From positions 4,135,539 to 4,199,538 of the forward strand of contig NC_009633.1 of assembly GCF_000016985.1 (NCBI RefSeq): DNA of 64,000 bases, read 5' to 3'. This DNA comes from Alkaliphilus metalliredigens QYMF (GTDB lineage Bacteria > Bacillota > Clostridia > Peptostreptococcales > Natronincolaceae). Shown here one piece after another: positions 1 to 8,684 of this stretch (the stretch's first letter is position 1; each line of letters begins with the position of its first letter). The notes beneath the pieces were generated by a model. That model had not been told where the DNA came from, did not search any database, and saw only the letters and a list, made by a program, of their open reading frames with translations. Made by a program: the position numbers and the translations under genes.

Positions 1-240
1 CATGAAAGGGAATAGAAGGTGCGGGGTCAGTGGGATACATCCACGATTGAAAGCAAATTCTGCAAACTGAGTGGCTTTTAAAACATTTTCCTTAACAGCC
101 CCGTGAAAAGGGGCACATATATAAACCAAAGGACGAAAGGCAGGTTTTGACGCTACCTTTTCTTTTTTTACAATATTGGTTAGTGCTTCATGGGGAGTAG
201 GGTCATAGTATCCTTCAGCATTGAATTTATTTATGTTCAT
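1..240 (-). CDS. DUF4406-like protein, 3' end outside window
   Basis: The first 80 codons are visible and the gene runs off the left edge. After about 35 polar residues comes a segment reading PLVYICAPFHG, then a helix with ATQFAEFAF and a segment GCIPLTPHL. This pattern resembles DUF4406/DUF7768 proteins, which are related to nucleoside 2-deoxyribosyltransferases and common in phages and integrative elements. The ATG at 240 lies inside the end of the preceding gene, giving a 14-bp overlap, with GGAGG just upstream. The family call rests on this short pattern and no substrate can be inferred. Confidence 0.55.
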   Translation of the reverse strand, partial: MNINKFNAEGYYDPTPHEALTNIVKKEKVASKPAFRPLVYICAPFHGAVKENVLKATQFAEFAFNRGCIPLTPHLLFPFM

Positions 241-448
241 CATAGCTACCTCCGGCTCTAATCTTTTTACTACATTCGCTACAATATATTGCAGTACCAA
301 ATAAATCACTTTCACCATCACCTAGGATTTCTGCAATATCCACCACTACTTCAACACCACACATCGGGCAGTGGCAAAAAACATTCTCATCTGTTATTTC
401 AATGGATATCTCCATGGAATCATTCAATCTTTCTTTCACATAAAACAT
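227..448 (-). CDS. Small zinc-ribbon-like protein
   Basis: A 73-residue protein with two CxxC pairs, CPMC near the middle and CSEC near the C-terminus, which probably bind one zinc ion. I chose the ATG at 448 because a strong GGAGG lies 9 bases upstream; an in-frame ATG at 493 has no ribosome binding site and would overlap the preceding gene. It sits between a Rha-type regulator and a DUF4406-like gene, so it is probably an accessory phage/ICE protein. I do not recognise a named family. Confidence 0.6.
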   Translation of the reverse strand: MFYVKERLNDSMEISIEITDENVFCHCPMCGVEVVVDIAEILGDGESDLFGTAIYCSECSKKIRAGGSYDEHK

Positions 449-462
449 AGTAAGAGCCCTCC

Positions 463-1125
463 TTAATTCTTCTCTATTTTGGTTTTGTACCATTCCAAGT
501 AACGCTTGCGCTGCCCATAATCTGGGACAGCTACTAACAAACCAACATCTACTTTTTGTAATGTGTCTAGCATCGTAATCTGCTCATCAGATAAGTAAGG
601 CCTGATGCTTTTTCCTTTTTCAATGCCGTTTGCTAATCTGAACTGCTTTGCAGTCATTCCAACAACGATGCGATTTAACATATCGCATTCATTACTGAAG
701 TGATATGGTTTAGGATTTTCATGCAGCAGCTTTATGTTTGCGGTTAATAATGGAAACTCTTGTCTTGCAGAAACAAGTGTTTTTATGAAGCACTCCATTT
801 CATTAAATCGTTTGATGTATAACTCTTTGAACTTCATTGCTTTCTGCCCTGTATATCCCATAACCAACATAGTGAATCCATCACGAGTCATGGCATAAGC
901 CTTTTGTTTTCTGTTCCAACCATCCGTGTATGAGGTTGGCTCAAAATTGAGCTGAGCAAATTCTGTGCTTAACCCAGATTTGGGGTCAGTGATTTTAGCA
1001 ATGTCACGCAGAACATTTTTATGTTCCTTCTCGAAGAACTCTGCTACAAACAAACTATCCACTCTTGCCGTATCTTTGGTGTCGGCAAACACACCATATT
1101 GGTCTTTAGGTATTAATTCTCTCAT
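463..1125 (-). CDS. Rha-family phage regulatory protein
   Basis: A 220-residue protein. Residues about 15-100 match the Rha domain: a start like VDSLFVAEFFEKEHKNVLRD, then LNFEPTSYTD, KAYAMTRDGFTMLVMGYTG and KAMKFKELYIKRFNEME. Rha proteins are phage-encoded regulators linked to interference with infection in hosts lacking integration host factor. The remaining 120 residues do not resemble a typical phage antirepressor C-terminus and I cannot assign them. GGAGG stands 8 bases before the ATG. It marks this end of the window as prophage or integrative-element DNA. Confidence 0.8.
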   Translation of the reverse strand: MRELIPKDQYGVFADTKDTARVDSLFVAEFFEKEHKNVLRDIAKITDPKSGLSTEFAQLNFEPTSYTDGWNRKQKAYAMTRDGFTMLVMGYTGQKAMKFKELYIKRFNEMECFIKTLVSARQEFPLLTANIKLLHENPKPYHFSNECDMLNRIVVGMTAKQFRLANGIEKGKSIRPYLSDEQITMLDTLQKVDVGLLVAVPDYGQRKRYLEWYKTKIEKN

Positions 1126-1189
1126 CAGAATTACCTCCTTAAATTTTTTTGGGGGTCTTGACCTCCTACCTGGTAGCCTTGGGAGAAGG

Positions 1190-1717
1190 TCAAATCTGAC
1201 GGTTTTTATATTCTTGTTCCAATTTTTTTGTTGCTCGTTTTAACTTCTGGGTAATGTTGTTTTCATCAGCACCTATGGAGCTGGCATATTCGCGGATTGA
1301 CATACCGTCTATGCGAACTGCGATAAACATATCCGCCCAATCTTCTTTTTTACCAAGCACCTTGCGTATCCATTTACAAACATCTTCGTGCTCGTATTGG
1401 TAAGCACGATTGATTTCATCTTTTTGGAAAACTCTAGCATCAGCCACTTCTTTCATTAGAGGTTCTGAAGTGTCATATTCCTCACCTTCATCATTAGGGC
1501 TTGCTTTTGAATAACCCCTATGCCTGTCAAACTTGTGCCAATTGTTGTATTCTGGCTTGTTGAACTCTTCATTGAAGGTATCTTGTATTAAGCGATCTTT
1601 ATCTTTTTTAGGAAGCTCATCACCTTCTAGGGACAGACTAATCCACATTTCTTCAGTTTCTTTTTCATTGAGTTCGATGGTTTGAAGTTTGTTTTCATAT
1701 CTTATTGATAATCTCAT
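1190..1717 (-). CDS. Sigma-70-like helix-turn-helix protein of mobile element
   Basis: A 175-residue protein. The C-terminal part (about 110-170) reads like sigma region 4: an acidic helix, then DGMSIREYASSIGADENNIT, then a basic helix KLKRATKKLEQEYKN. The N-terminal half is acidic and unlike a region 2. Such truncated sigma-like proteins are frequent in clostridial prophages and conjugative elements, where they act as late-gene or excision regulators; that role is an inference here. A GGAG sits 6 bases from the ATG, directly after a strongly structured leader at 1735-1942. Confidence 0.65.
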   Translation of the reverse strand: MRLSIRYENKLQTIELNEKETEEMWISLSLEGDELPKKDKDRLIQDTFNEEFNKPEYNNWHKFDRHRGYSKASPNDEGEEYDTSEPLMKEVADARVFQKDEINRAYQYEHEDVCKWIRKVLGKKEDWADMFIAVRIDGMSIREYASSIGADENNITQKLKRATKKLEQEYKNRQI

Positions 1718-1734
1718 TAGATTCTCCTATTCCG

Positions 1735-1942
1735 GTCTAACAAGACGGCGGAGAACTAATGAGTCTTTGGAAAACAACGACCAACAGAGTTACTTCCTAA
1801 AAATACGTATAGGAAATAAAACGGTGGATCATAAATTTTCCTAATAGCCTGTTCTAGGCTATCTTCGAATCATTTATGTATCCGCCGTCTTCTGCTGGCC
1901 AGCTTTAGACGCATTTAAATTTTTGTAAGGTTTGTCCCTTAC
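1735..1942 (-). promoter_or_regulatory. Structured leader RNA upstream of sigma-like gene
   Basis: Several nested stems can be read. An 11-bp perfect long-range pairing joins 1742-1752 to 1881-1891. It is extended by GTCTAA at 1735-1740 pairing with TTAGAC at 1905-1910, with a GCTGGCCAGC palindrome bulged out at 1894-1903. Inside are hairpins at 1794-1815 and 1844-1862. A further stem (1826-1836 with 1872-1883) overlaps the long-range stem by three bases, so the two may compete. GTAAGG/CCTTAC closes another hairpin at 1925-1942. The structure ends six bases from the ribosome binding site of the sigma-like gene. A possible -35/-10 (TTGGTC, 16 bp, TATTAT on the minus strand) lies just upstream. 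The class is unknown to me. Confidence 0.55.
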
Positions 1943-1976
1943 ATGTATAAATATAATAGGTTTTCAAAATTCACGA

Positions 1977-2080
1977 CCAACTCGATGAGTTGGCTCTAAT
2001 TTGCCTATATATAAGGCTTTCTTAAATTTAGGCATAAAAAAAGAACCCCTTTCGGGGTTCAAAACCAACTCAATGAGTTA
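1977..2080. repeat. Two copies of a CCAACTC-type small palindrome
   Basis: CCAACTCGATGAGTTGG at 1977-1993 is a complete 7-bp-arm palindrome. A near copy, CCAACTCAATGAGTTA, lies at 2065-2080 on the other side of the terminator. They flank the end of the metallopeptidase gene and the promoter zone of the sigma-like gene, so they could be operator sites for an element-encoded repressor. Confidence 0.45.
2036..2060 (-). terminator. Rho-independent terminator after the RM operon
   Basis: On the minus strand a GAACCCC/GGGGTTC stem with a four-base GAAA loop (2043-2060) is followed by seven T. It lies 28 bases after the stop of the ImmA/IrrE gene and closes the restriction-modification operon. Confidence 0.9.
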
Positions 2081-2087
2081 ATTAATT

Positions 2088-3674
2088 TTATTCTTTTATT
2101 TCACTACCTAATTCGGATATTCCAAACTGCTCTAAGACACCATTAAAATCACCAAGCGCGAGTCCTGGCATAGTATCCATTATTCGAATATAGGTTTTAT
2201 CTGGGTCATTATAATAATTTAATTTATTATTTGATTTATCAAATAATTTCTGTGTTATTCTGGAGCATAATCGCATGCCTACACAAATCGCCATCAAAAC
2301 ATTAGTAGTCATGTTGTTATAATTATTATTCTTAATTTTCCCATGATAGTTTTTGTGAAGCCCTGTCTCTTCATTAAATTTCTCAGGATAGTTCCATTTT
2401 CTATTTTCCATCAAAAACCATAGACAATCACACAGAGATTTAGTTGGATCTCCTATCATCTTCATGAGTTCAATTTCCTCTTGTTCATCATAAGAAGCTA
2501 ACTGTTTATAAAATCCTTGGTAAGCGTCTTCTGGTTCAAACTTTAAAGAGGGCTGATATTTTGGATGGAATGTAAGTAGTCTACTATCAATTCCTTCAAC
2601 TTTCCCTAGTATCGCATATCCTAGAAAATCCTTATCCGCATTTGCATATGTAGTGAACTTTTGTTCACGAATATTTATAACACATTTAGCAAGATTCTTT
2701 TTTGCTTTAGCAGTTAAATGAAGCACACCATCTTTTTGTACTACATACTGTCTATCGGCAATAACAAGGTATCCATCAGCATAAACAAATCGTCCCTCTC
2801 TTATCCACCGCTTAAGAACTGAATCTGTATCAATAATCTTTATCGCTTCTACAGGTGTTAATTTGACAAAGTCTTTTTTGCTATTAATTTCTTCATAGAC
2901 AGCTTCATAGTCTACGAACTTTGAAATCGTATCCTCTAGACCAACTTCAATCAACCTATATTTTACTGATAATCGTGATGTTATAAAGAACTTACTTAAA
3001 TCTTCTATCAAAGTGTCACAGGATAAAATAGCATTTTCCCCAGACATTTTATATTGCTGAATAAATTCTAGTGCCTTCTTTTTAAAGCTGTTTATTGGCA
3101 TCAAAACTCTTGGTGCTAATCTATGTGCCTGCCATTCTAGCCACCTTACTTCATTTTCCTTAGTATTTTTTCCTTCAGATGGTGTAAAGAATGTCTCTGA
3201 TTGGCGGCATAAAATCGGATATAGCTTTTCAGATGCGTTTTTATTTTTTACTTCAAGAATTTCAAAATATCTCTTATCTTTTTCCCAGTGAAGCGCCTCG
3301 TGAACAAGTGTATTTCTTTTTGAGCCTTCACCATAGACTGCTTCAGACAAGGGATCGATTAATACAGTCCCAGCTTTAAAGGCTGTTGATGTGTATCGCC
3401 TCGTTTCCCAGTTATAAACATCTATATGTGCATCAAGTAGCAAGCAGCATCCAAAAACATCTAAATCACCTGATAAAGAAACTTCTTGCACTGTGAGCCC
3501 CATATCCTTAAGTATATCCTCAACAGGAAGAGGCATCGGATCAACCAATGCCTGCTTACAATATTTTGTTAGAAATTTAGTTGCATAATCGTCAAGTCGA
3601 TTCTTCCCAAGAATTAAGGCGCCTGATTTCTTATTAATATCAAAAATATCACTTGATGTAATTTTGCTCTTCAT
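2088..3674 (-). CDS. ImmA/IrrE-family metallo-endopeptidase
   Basis: A 528-residue protein. The zinc-protease motif HEALH with a downstream glutamate-rich helix is near residue 125, preceded by a segment like the ImmA/IrrE fold (GTVLIDPLSEAVYG, NTLVHEALHWEK). In known members such proteases cleave an HTH repressor and so derepress phage, ICE or stress genes. The protein is much longer than ImmA alone (about 130-160 residues). Its C-terminal 350 residues are unassigned and may be a sensor or partner domain. It is the last gene of the RM operon and overlaps the preceding gene by 26 bp, which argues for a shared job. No HTH repressor partner is adjacent. Confidence 0.75.
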   Translation of the reverse strand: MKSKITSSDIFDINKKSGALILGKNRLDDYATKFLTKYCKQALVDPMPLPVEDILKDMGLTVQEVSLSGDLDVFGCCLLLDAHIDVYNWETRRYTSTAFKAGTVLIDPLSEAVYGEGSKRNTLVHEALHWEKDKRYFEILEVKNKNASEKLYPILCRQSETFFTPSEGKNTKENEVRWLEWQAHRLAPRVLMPINSFKKKALEFIQQYKMSGENAILSCDTLIEDLSKFFITSRLSVKYRLIEVGLEDTISKFVDYEAVYEEINSKKDFVKLTPVEAIKIIDTDSVLKRWIREGRFVYADGYLVIADRQYVVQKDGVLHLTAKAKKNLAKCVINIREQKFTTYANADKDFLGYAILGKVEGIDSRLLTFHPKYQPSLKFEPEDAYQGFYKQLASYDEQEEIELMKMIGDPTKSLCDCLWFLMENRKWNYPEKFNEETGLHKNYHGKIKNNNYNNMTTNVLMAICVGMRLCSRITQKLFDKSNNKLNYYNDPDKTYIRIMDTMPGLALGDFNGVLEQFGISELGSEIKE

Positions 3675-4401
3675 TTTCTACCTGTTCTCCTTTTTCAATA
3701 TGATCGAGAGGCATCTCTGACAAAAGCTTTCTTGCCTCTTTCCAGGTAGGATAGAATTCTTCAACAAGCGATTGGAATCTATGCGTGTGATTCTTTTCTA
3801 TCAAGTGTACTAGCTCATGGATAACTAAATACTCAAGACATTCTATTGGCTTTTTAGCAAGCTGAAGATTAATCCAGATTCTTTTTTTAAAAATATTGCA
3901 AGTACCCCACTTAGTCCTCATATTCTTAATTTTGTATTCATTAGCATGAAGGTTTGTCTTTGCCTCGCACCTTGAAACAACGCCATCCAATACTCGTTTA
4001 AGCTCTTCCCTGTACCATTCATTAAATGCCCTCTCCCTAGATTCTTTGGTTGATCTTTCAGGAGCAGTTAAAATAATTTTATTTGGCAATTTAGAAATTT
4101 CGTATTTGTTTCCTTCATAAACAACCTGCAAACGGTAGGGCTTTCCCCATAAATAATGTGATTCGCCAGAAACATACTCACGTTCTGTTTGACGTGCTTG
4201 TGATAACATTCTGTCTCTCACCTTAGTAATCTCTGGCATTTTCTTTAATACAAAAAGTCTTATCTCTTCGTCAGGATAATCACTAGGAGTACTGACTGTT
4301 ATATTTCCTTCTGGAGGGTTAACTCTTATATAAAGATTTTTAAGATTTTTCTTTTTGATAATTTCAATTGGCATACCACCTATTATTGCTTCACTACTCA
4401 T
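3649..4401 (-). CDS. YgjP-type (M48-like, DUF45) metallopeptidase
   Basis: A 250-residue protein. It shows the YgjP/DUF45 pattern: an N-terminal beta-rich part, then KNMRTKWGTC around residue 160, then LEYLVIHELVHL (HELVH zinc site) and the third ligand region NHTHRFQSLVEEFYP. This family is often encoded next to hsdR in type I restriction loci, although its role there is not established. It overlaps hsdR by 8 bp and the next gene by 26 bp, so the three are almost certainly translationally coupled. It is complete for its family. Confidence 0.85.
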   Translation of the reverse strand: MSSEAIIGGMPIEIIKKKNLKNLYIRVNPPEGNITVSTPSDYPDEEIRLFVLKKMPEITKVRDRMLSQARQTEREYVSGESHYLWGKPYRLQVVYEGNKYEISKLPNKIILTAPERSTKESRERAFNEWYREELKRVLDGVVSRCEAKTNLHANEYKIKNMRTKWGTCNIFKKRIWINLQLAKKPIECLEYLVIHELVHLIEKNHTHRFQSLVEEFYPTWKEARKLLSEMPLDHIEKGEQVENEEQNYIK

Positions 4402-7400
4402 CGTATTCTACCTGCCTTCCAGTTATATCGAAGACTTCATTGGTTTTTTCAGTTGCTTCGTCTTCGTCATAACCATATACCAATAAATTCTGATATATAG
4501 CAAGTCTTATATTTTGTTGCTTCTGAAAATTCCGCTTCCAATCAGGGCGCATTGCATTGCGGACAGCGGTATCAATACTTACAGCCAATTTCTCATCTCT
4601 ATTAAAGTAGTCATAGAAAGCTCTTCTGGCTTCACTATTCTTAACAGTATCAGGATAATTAGAATTTTCTTCTGGATGTAAAATCGCTTGTGCTAGTTCC
4701 ACAACTTGACGCAGATACTCCTCATAACTCATAGCTTCAATTCGTCTCTGGTCAATTATAATTTGAAGCATTTCTGATAGTTTCCCATAGTAAACTTTAT
4801 TTGAAGACATCTTTTTGACAATTTCATGCTGCAAGTTGTTTTCAATTATCTCCGCTTTAGCATTATCACTTCCAGGAAGATCCTTGACTAGTGCCTCTAT
4901 TGGAGTTGTAGTTGTGTTCTCTAATAACAATTCAACCAGCGACATATTACCTAGTTCGCTTACAACAGTAGAATCATCCGCACGAATATAGGTGTCAAGG
5001 ATATAACGCATATCAGCCTCATAGGGCTTTAAGTCGATGTAATCACAGCTCGCAAGTTTAACCATTTCCTTTATTTTATTGTAGCCAGAAATATCACTTC
5101 TCAGTTTATTCACTTGGTTCTCTGAATAGCCATAATCGCTCACAAGTTTATCACTACAATTTGCAAAGGAACGGGTTAACGAAGCAGTAAGGCTATATAA
5201 AATATCCCTACGACCGGTATATTCATCATCTTCACTATTCTCACCACAAAAATATTCAATGTAATCTGTATCCTCTTTTGGGTCGTTTACATTTTCAAGC
5301 AAATCCTTAAGCGATGCAATTGCACCAACCATTTCAGACTTAGCTTCGTCATAGCGATTTTTGATAAGTCCCTCAACATCTTCCTTATCAAAATCATCGA
5401 AAGCTTCGGTGGTATAGTCGGCAACTGCAAGTTGGACATTGCGGAATAAATCCATGTAATCTACGATGTAACCATAGTCTTTATCTTCACCATCTGGTCT
5501 ATTAACTCGACATATAGCTTGAAATAAATCATGATCTCGCATAGATTTATCGATATATAAATAAGTTGCTGTCGGAGCATCGAACCCTGTCAAAAGTTTA
5601 TCTACCACGATAAGAAGTTTCATTTTAGCAGGTTCTTTCTTGAACTGCTCTTTTACTTCTTTTTCGAATTCAGACAGTTTTTTACCTTTAAGCATACGCT
5701 CATAAATTGACTTCTTATATTCTTCTTCACCTTCTTGACTTAAGTCACTCGTAGCCGTTCTAACGCTTGCAGTAGAAGGCTCATATGAGGTAACTACAGC
5801 ACATCTATTAAAGCCATTGCTCGTAAAGATGTCCCAGTATCTACAAGCCTCGTATATACTGTTGGCAACAAGCATTGCTGTGCCGCGTTCATTTTTTAAA
5901 CGAGGTTTTAAATTCATATCAAAAATGATATCGCCTGCGATTTTCTCAAGTCTTTGTCTTGAACTATATAATTTATTGATTGAAGTCCAGCTTTGCTTTA
6001 ACTGTGTCTTTGCTCTATCTGTAAGACCTAAAGTTTTATTATCAAACCACAAATCAACCTTATCTTTATTGGATAAGTCCTGATCAACATCTCTTGCCTC
6101 ATAACGCAAATCAAGGACAACACCATCCTCAACACCTTCATTAAATTTATAAGTGTGAATATATGGTCCAAATGTCTCAAGACTGGTCGATTTATCTTTT
6201 TTGAGTAGTGGAGTTCCTGTAAAACCAATAAGCAATGCTTCAGGCATTAATACTTTAACTGCCTCATGTAATTTACCTGAGTTAGTACGATGGCACTCAT
6301 CAATAAAAGCGATTATATTTCCTTTTGCTTTGAAGTCAGCAGGCAGATCTTTCAATAATTCTTTGCGATACTGATCCACGTCAGATTGTTTACCTGCATT
6401 ATGTCCATATTTATGAATCAAAGAACATATTATAGAATCATCATTTTTATTTAGAATATCTCTTAAATCAGCACTACTCTTTGTTCTTCTGACTTTTTCA
6501 TTAACATCAATAAACAGACTTTCTATCTGGTCATCAAGCTCGTCTCGGTCTGTAATTATTACCACTCGACTATCTATGACATTTTCTATAACCCACTTAG
6601 TAAGCCATACCATAATTAAAGACTTGCCAGATCCTTGAGTATTCCAAATAATACCACCTTCGTTTGCAAGAATCCTTTTTCTGGCGGCAATATTAGCAAA
6701 ATATTGATTATGTCTGGTAACTTTTTTCACACCTGCATCAAAGATAATGAAATCATGAATTAATGAAAGAAATCTTTCTTTTTGACAAAGTGAAATTACA
6801 CCATCTCTTAGCTTATTTTTTTCTTTGGATTGGATACTCTTAACAGTCGCAGAAAGTTCATCTGTAGCTTTATTATCTTCTTTCCAATTTAGGTAATACT
6901 TTTCAGGAGTCTCGATTGTTCCATACTTCAACCCCTCTGCCTCATTGCCAGCAAAAAGGAACTGGGCAGTGCTAAAGAAATTTTGAATGTACTCTTTCTT
7001 CTGGTTTGTTAGATTTTGTCGAATACCCTCACCAATGCTCACACATGAACGCTTTAACTCAAATACACCCAGAGCGATGCCGTTTATATACAGCACCACA
7101 TCAGGGCGTTTTCTTTCTACTTGATTAAAGCAAAGTACGCTTACTTCTTCAGCAACATAAAAATCATTATTATCTACATTATCCCAATCGATATAATGTA
7201 CAGTTTGCCTATTTCTGTTTTCATCTTTAACGCCTTGCTTGCCATAACGAAGAAGAGAATATACCTCTTTATTGATTTGATAGAGGCTACCCACTTGATT
7301 GCTCGTCTTAGAAACAAGTTCAGTTACTGCTTTTGAAATTTGGTCTTTTGTGTAGCCACGCTTTTGTAGATTCTTTTTTACCAAATCTTCTTTAACTGGC

Positions 7401-7519
7401 GTGTTGTCTTGATCTTCAAGGCTGCCAAGATAGATGTAGCCTAAGCCACCATCGTTCTCTTCATCTATTAACCAGTGGAGAACCTTATTTTGTAGTTTTC
7501 TTTCTAAATCAACAGACAT
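4394..7519 (-). CDS. hsdR: Type I restriction endonuclease subunit R
   Basis: A protein of about 1041 residues, normal for HsdR. The N-terminal nuclease shows the PD-(D/E)xK pattern in RPDVVLYINGIALGVFELKR near residue 150. It is followed by a superfamily 2 helicase/translocase with Walker A (GSGKS, about 300), the DEAD-box variant DECH (about 410) and GFTGTPLL. The subunit pumps DNA and cuts unmodified sites at a distance as part of the R2M2S complex. I chose the ATG at 7519 because GAGGGGG lies 7 bases upstream; an earlier in-frame ATG would run into hsdS. No frameshift is visible, so the enzyme appears intact. Confidence 0.95.
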   Translation of the reverse strand: MSVDLERKLQNKVLHWLIDEENDGGLGYIYLGSLEDQDNTPVKEDLVKKNLQKRGYTKDQISKAVTELVSKTSNQVGSLYQINKEVYSLLRYGKQGVKDENRNRQTVHYIDWDNVDNNDFYVAEEVSVLCFNQVERKRPDVVLYINGIALGVFELKRSCVSIGEGIRQNLTNQKKEYIQNFFSTAQFLFAGNEAEGLKYGTIETPEKYYLNWKEDNKATDELSATVKSIQSKEKNKLRDGVISLCQKERFLSLIHDFIIFDAGVKKVTRHNQYFANIAARKRILANEGGIIWNTQGSGKSLIMVWLTKWVIENVIDSRVVIITDRDELDDQIESLFIDVNEKVRRTKSSADLRDILNKNDDSIICSLIHKYGHNAGKQSDVDQYRKELLKDLPADFKAKGNIIAFIDECHRTNSGKLHEAVKVLMPEALLIGFTGTPLLKKDKSTSLETFGPYIHTYKFNEGVEDGVVLDLRYEARDVDQDLSNKDKVDLWFDNKTLGLTDRAKTQLKQSWTSINKLYSSRQRLEKIAGDIIFDMNLKPRLKNERGTAMLVANSIYEACRYWDIFTSNGFNRCAVVTSYEPSTASVRTATSDLSQEGEEEYKKSIYERMLKGKKLSEFEKEVKEQFKKEPAKMKLLIVVDKLLTGFDAPTATYLYIDKSMRDHDLFQAICRVNRPDGEDKDYGYIVDYMDLFRNVQLAVADYTTEAFDDFDKEDVEGLIKNRYDEAKSEMVGAIASLKDLLENVNDPKEDTDYIEYFCGENSEDDEYTGRRDILYSLTASLTRSFANCSDKLVSDYGYSENQVNKLRSDISGYNKIKEMVKLASCDYIDLKPYEADMRYILDTYIRADDSTVVSELGNMSLVELLLENTTTTPIEALVKDLPGSDNAKAEIIENNLQHEIVKKMSSNKVYYGKLSEMLQIIIDQRRIEAMSYEEYLRQVVELAQAILHPEENSNYPDTVKNSEARRAFYDYFNRDEKLAVSIDTAVRNAMRPDWKRNFQKQQNIRLAIYQNLLVYGYDEDEATEKTNEVFDITGRQVEYDE

Positions 7520-7532
7520 AATCTTAACCCCC

Positions 7533-8684
7533 TCATATTTTAAGACGCACACGCCCAGTTAAAAGTTCATCCATTGCGCCTTCTCTAATCTGAATCATCT
7601 TAGATTTTTCCGTTTCAAGAGATTCAATTTCTTCGTCCATAGAAGTAAGAATACTTGCAATTGCTTGCTGTTCACATATATCTACAGGGACATAAATGTT
7701 AATATCCGCTAGTTTTGATGGATTAATCGCAGGGTAGCTAGTGCCTGTACAGTTATCAATCACCTCATTAACGAAAACATCCTGTCGCAGAAGTAAAAAT
7801 AGAAATCCAGCATTATTCTCAGTTCTAATTTGAGCATATCCAGTAGAGAAAACAAAATCTTTATCGGGTAATTCATATAGATAATTATTTCTTTGGTATG
7901 GGCGCACAGTCTGAAAGAAAATATCACCATGTTGAGCTAGCCGCTTTGCTCTAGATGGGGCAGTTTCTTTGCTTTCAACTCGCCAATTAACCAACGATAT
8001 ACCCTTAACAGACTCTAAATCAACATATTTGAAGCTTTCAGGTAATGGGGAAGAAGGGTTTATTTGTGCAAAGTCAGATAATTTGACATTAACCCACTCA
8101 CCATCAAAGCCATCAAGTCTTGTTCTCCCACTAACCAAATCCTCCAATGCACCATCTCGGATTGCTTTTTTCTTCTCGATTAATTCGGTTAGATTGGTGA
8201 TATGCTCGTCAAAATCCGATAGAACTGAGGCGATGGCTTGTTGTTCATTAGAAGGTATCAATGGGATTTTATACTCTTCTGTAACAGGTAATGAGATCTG
8301 CGAAAAAGAACTCCTTCCATCACCAGCATTTCTAAAATAATCAACATTATGTTTAAGATAGTAAAAAAGAAATTTTACTTCATATGCACCAGCTGACGTA
8401 TAGCCCCACATCTCATTTTTGAAAGTACAAGGTTCATTGCAATATATAAAATCTATTACCCCTCTAGATTGAACAATTACTACAGGGACATTTATAATAT
8501 TTGCGTTAGGCAAATCTGATACATTTGCTTTAATTTCTGTTGCTCCTCCAGCAAAAACTCTTATAGTTCCAGTAGCAGATTTAATTTTATGCATTTTTTC
8601 TGCTGTTATAGGGGTTCCTTTAACACGCTTATATATATTCTTTATTTCGCTGTACTCAATAATTTCTCCCGGATAAGTTACCAT
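7533..8684 (-). CDS. hsdS: Type I restriction specificity subunit S
   Basis: A 383-residue protein with two target recognition domains (about 1-130 and 195-325). Each is followed by a conserved helical repeat: EQQAIASVLSDFDEHI with IRDGALEDLVSGRTRL, and EQQAIASILTSMDEEI with IREGAMDELLTGRVRL. The two repeats set the spacing of the bipartite recognition site and bind the HsdM subunits. The start overlaps the end of hsdM by 7 bp. Both recognition domains look full and no second hsdS or invertible repeat is present, so phase variation of specificity is not suggested. Confidence 0.95.
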   Translation of the reverse strand: MVTYPGEIIEYSEIKNIYKRVKGTPITAEKMHKIKSATGTIRVFAGGATEIKANVSDLPNANIINVPVVIVQSRGVIDFIYCNEPCTFKNEMWGYTSAGAYEVKFLFYYLKHNVDYFRNAGDGRSSFSQISLPVTEEYKIPLIPSNEQQAIASVLSDFDEHITNLTELIEKKKAIRDGALEDLVSGRTRLDGFDGEWVNVKLSDFAQINPSSPLPESFKYVDLESVKGISLVNWRVESKETAPSRAKRLAQHGDIFFQTVRPYQRNNYLYELPDKDFVFSTGYAQIRTENNAGFLFLLLRQDVFVNEVIDNCTGTSYPAINPSKLADINIYVPVDICEQQAIASILTSMDEEIESLETEKSKMIQIREGAMDELLTGRVRLKI

